From a virus: a DNA stretch of 27,154 nucleotides. Each line of letters opens with the position of its first letter. Within the stretch, counting starts at the first letter, position 1. Below the pieces are notes generated by a model. The model had not been told where the DNA came from and ran no database searches. It worked only from the letters and a program-made list of their open reading frames with translations. A program made the translations under genes and the position numbers. This document shows positions 25,623 through 27,154 of this stretch, in pieces. The DNA is taken from positions 1-27,154 of IMG/VR virus record IMGVR_UViG_3300031963_000782, one strand, 5' to 3'.

Positions 25623-27125
25623 TCACTTCCCAAAAATGTCGGTCAAAGACTTACGCTTTGCTCCAGCAGGACTAATTACAGACTTTTTAAGGTCTTCTTC
25701 AATCGTCTTGTTTTTACCGTAATCCAACTGATAGCCCTCATACAAACCAGAGATGGCCTCATTGGTAGCACGGCTCAGAATATCCAATTGCTCCCGAAGT
25801 TGATCGACCGTTTGCGCTTGATCCAGCGCGGCTTTTAGGTTTTCAAACCTTGCGCCCTCTCGCTCAGTCAAAGAACCAACGCCTGAACCAGTCGGGGATT
25901 GCTGACGAAGATTGACGATACCAGCAATAAAGTTGCGATTCTTTAGGTTATCAAGCAGCGCCCTAGCATTTGCCGCCTGAGTCCCAGGGATAGCACTTAG
26001 AGCAGTACCACCGAATCCAGTCGCAGACGCAAGACCGGGATGGCTACGAACTTGCTCGACAGCATCTTTTAAGTCGCGCAGATCTTTGATCGCAGAGCGA
26101 GCGGCAGATACGACTTTTGGTTGTGCAACTTCCAACTCAGTGCGGAACTTAAGCGGAACACTTTGATTTCTAACAGTCGGCACAAAACCTTCCTGCTGCG
26201 GTTGTGCTCCGGTAACAGGTTGAGCAACTTCTGGTTGAGCGGCAACCGGTGCTTGAGGTTGAGCAGCAGGAGCAGCAGCAGCGGCTTGCAATGGTTGACC
26301 ACCAGCAAGCGCAACAATGTTTCTGGTCAGATCAATACCAGTTTCTGCTTTCAACGTTTCGGCTTTAATTTGCAAATCAGCCAATGCAGCAGGAGACGGA
26401 CGCTGTTGGAACTCAAGAACCTGACCAAGCTGTTGAGGGCTTAGGTTTTGTGTCTTGACACCAGGGAATTGAACCGAGGCATACAAAGAACCAAGTTCAG
26501 ACAGCTTCGGAATATCCTCTCTGTTATACACCGCACGAGTGGCGCCTGTTCGTTTATCGATCTGAACAATGTCGCTACCAGAAGATTTATACTCAAAAAC
26601 ATCCTGCGGCTGCATGATCTTGATGCGTTTCTCAAGAGCATTTACAACCTTCTCAAAATCAGCAGGAGGGAGATATGAAGACAGTTGAGACAGTGCTTGT
26701 TGATTGATTGCAGGCTGGTTGAGAGTGCCGCCTTCTGCCGATTGGATTAGAGCGGCCAACGGATCAGCCGCCTGTGCACCAGTAGTGAGTGCTTGCTGAC
26801 GCTCAGTTGTTACCAATTGAGGCATGACCTGTCGCACAAGTTCCTGCTGCTGGCGCAGCCTTTGTGCTTCTTGCATCTTCTGCATAGCACCTGCTTGGCT
26901 GATCTGCTGGTTGACAGCGTTCTGATACATCTGCTGACCAGCCATCAACCCAGAACCCAATGCCTGACCGATATTCGTGCGAGTCCTGCTAGGACCACCC
27001 GCTTGCAACAGACCCGCAGCAAGACCTAAGAGTCCCTGCTGCCTAGCCTGCTGCTGTAAGTTTTCGTCTCCCAACAGCCCAAGAACGGGATTGGCGGGAA
27101 ACAGCCGATCAAGCAATCCATCCAT
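25623..27125 (-). CDS. Internal virion / structural coiled-coil protein, 500 aa
   Basis: The 500-aa protein opens MDGLLDRLFPANPVLGLLGD and has a Gln-rich helical stretch (residues about 60-100), a Gln/Ala/Pro-rich linker near residues 275-310, then a helical domain with LKDAVEQVRSHPGLASATGF and GIVNLRQQSPTGSGVGSLTE. The pair with the following gene is typical of podovirus internal virion proteins. AGGAG lies 7 nt before the ATG. The RQQSPTGSGVGSLTEREGAR segment recalls phage DNA-transfer proteins, but the family is uncertain. Confidence 0.66.
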   Translation of the reverse strand: MDGLLDRLFPANPVLGLLGDENLQQQARQQGLLGLAAGLLQAGGPSRTRTNIGQALGSGLMAGQQMYQNAVNQQISQAGAMQKMQEAQRLRQQQELVRQVMPQLVTTERQQALTTGAQAADPLAALIQSAEGGTLNQPAINQQALSQLSSYLPPADFEKVVNALEKRIKIMQPQDVFEYKSSGSDIVQIDKRTGATRAVYNREDIPKLSELGSLYASVQFPGVKTQNLSPQQLGQVLEFQQRPSPAALADLQIKAETLKAETGIDLTRNIVALAGGQPLQAAAAAPAAQPQAPVAAQPEVAQPVTGAQPQQEGFVPTVRNQSVPLKFRTELEVAQPKVVSAARSAIKDLRDLKDAVEQVRSHPGLASATGFGGTALSAIPGTQAANARALLDNLKNRNFIAGIVNLRQQSPTGSGVGSLTEREGARFENLKAALDQAQTVDQLREQLDILSRATNEAISGLYEGYQLDYGKNKTIEEDLKKSVISPAGAKRKSLTDIFGK

Positions 27126-27154
27126 TACATTCTCCTAGCGGGACGATACTCGCC
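27126..27154. other. 5' leader of the internal virion gene, window edge
   Basis: Only 29 nt remain beyond the ATG at 27125. They hold AGGAGAATGTA, the ribosome-binding site on the minus strand. Nothing else can be read here. Confidence 0.6.

Overview
The window is part of a tailed-phage genome (Caudoviricetes) with podovirus-type virion genes. It carries an SU10/phiEco32-like capsid set (DUF5309-type major capsid protein, SU10-type adaptor, acidic scaffold, large portal), terminase, two large internal virion proteins and a tail fibre. No tail sheath, tube or tape-measure gene is visible. Genes are packed with 4-nt ATGA/GTGA overlaps. The small-protein repertoire (DUF6321-like, DUF3008-like, DUF3310, 3-TM holin, GH108 lysozyme) resembles phages of freshwater Gram-negative, probably proteobacterial, hosts; the host is an inference. 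Virion genes run off the left edge and sit at the right edge, so the genome may be circularly permuted or continue on both sides.

Layout. (1) 1-11676, minus strand: in transcription order two glycosyltransferase-like genes, a run of very small genes (26-116 aa), a 2OG-Fe(II) oxygenase, small and large terminase, a 53-aa coiled-coil gene, portal, a 77-aa gene, scaffold, major capsid, a 102-aa gene, another glycosyltransferase, the adaptor, a 140-aa probable structural protein, a 69-aa gene and a truncated beta-rich tail or adhesin protein. An intrinsic terminator lies directly in front of this block at 11677-11703. (2) 11739-14303, minus: replication O-like and P-like proteins, small phage proteins including a zinc ribbon, and a MazG-like pyrophosphohydrolase. 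(3) 14304-14797: no supported gene; it holds a promoter-like element and a strong terminator. (4) 14798-17746, minus: a Cro/YdaS-like repressor, a PD-(D/E)XK-like nuclease, a cytosine-C5 methyltransferase whose locus is open in two same-strand frames, NinB, a Cys-containing protein, an HNH nuclease and ThyX. (5) 17747-17910: divergent control region. (6) 17911-19909, plus: three small early genes, ERF annealing protein, YqaJ exonuclease, a small protein with an SSB-like acidic tail, DUF3310. (7) 19899-27125, minus: two internal virion proteins, tail fibre, four membrane or lysis genes, GH108 endolysin, HExxH protein and an HTH-metallophosphoesterase.

How it fits together. A repressor at a divergent promoter region, an ERF/YqaJ/SSB-like recombination set with NinB, and O/P-like replication proteins form the early half. 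ThyX, MazG and DUF3310 adjust nucleotide pools, and the methyltransferase probably protects or marks the DNA. No integrase, DNA polymerase, helicase or primase is seen in this window.

Most interesting signals: the methyltransferase locus open over about 880 nt in two frames of the same strand, with both frames fitting the operon junctions; a 39-nt element (35/39 identical) placed in front of two early operons 3.4 kb apart and oriented with transcription in both; a terminator hairpin whose 3' arm is also the only ribosome-binding site of the next gene; and a chain of overlapping genes below 60 codons.
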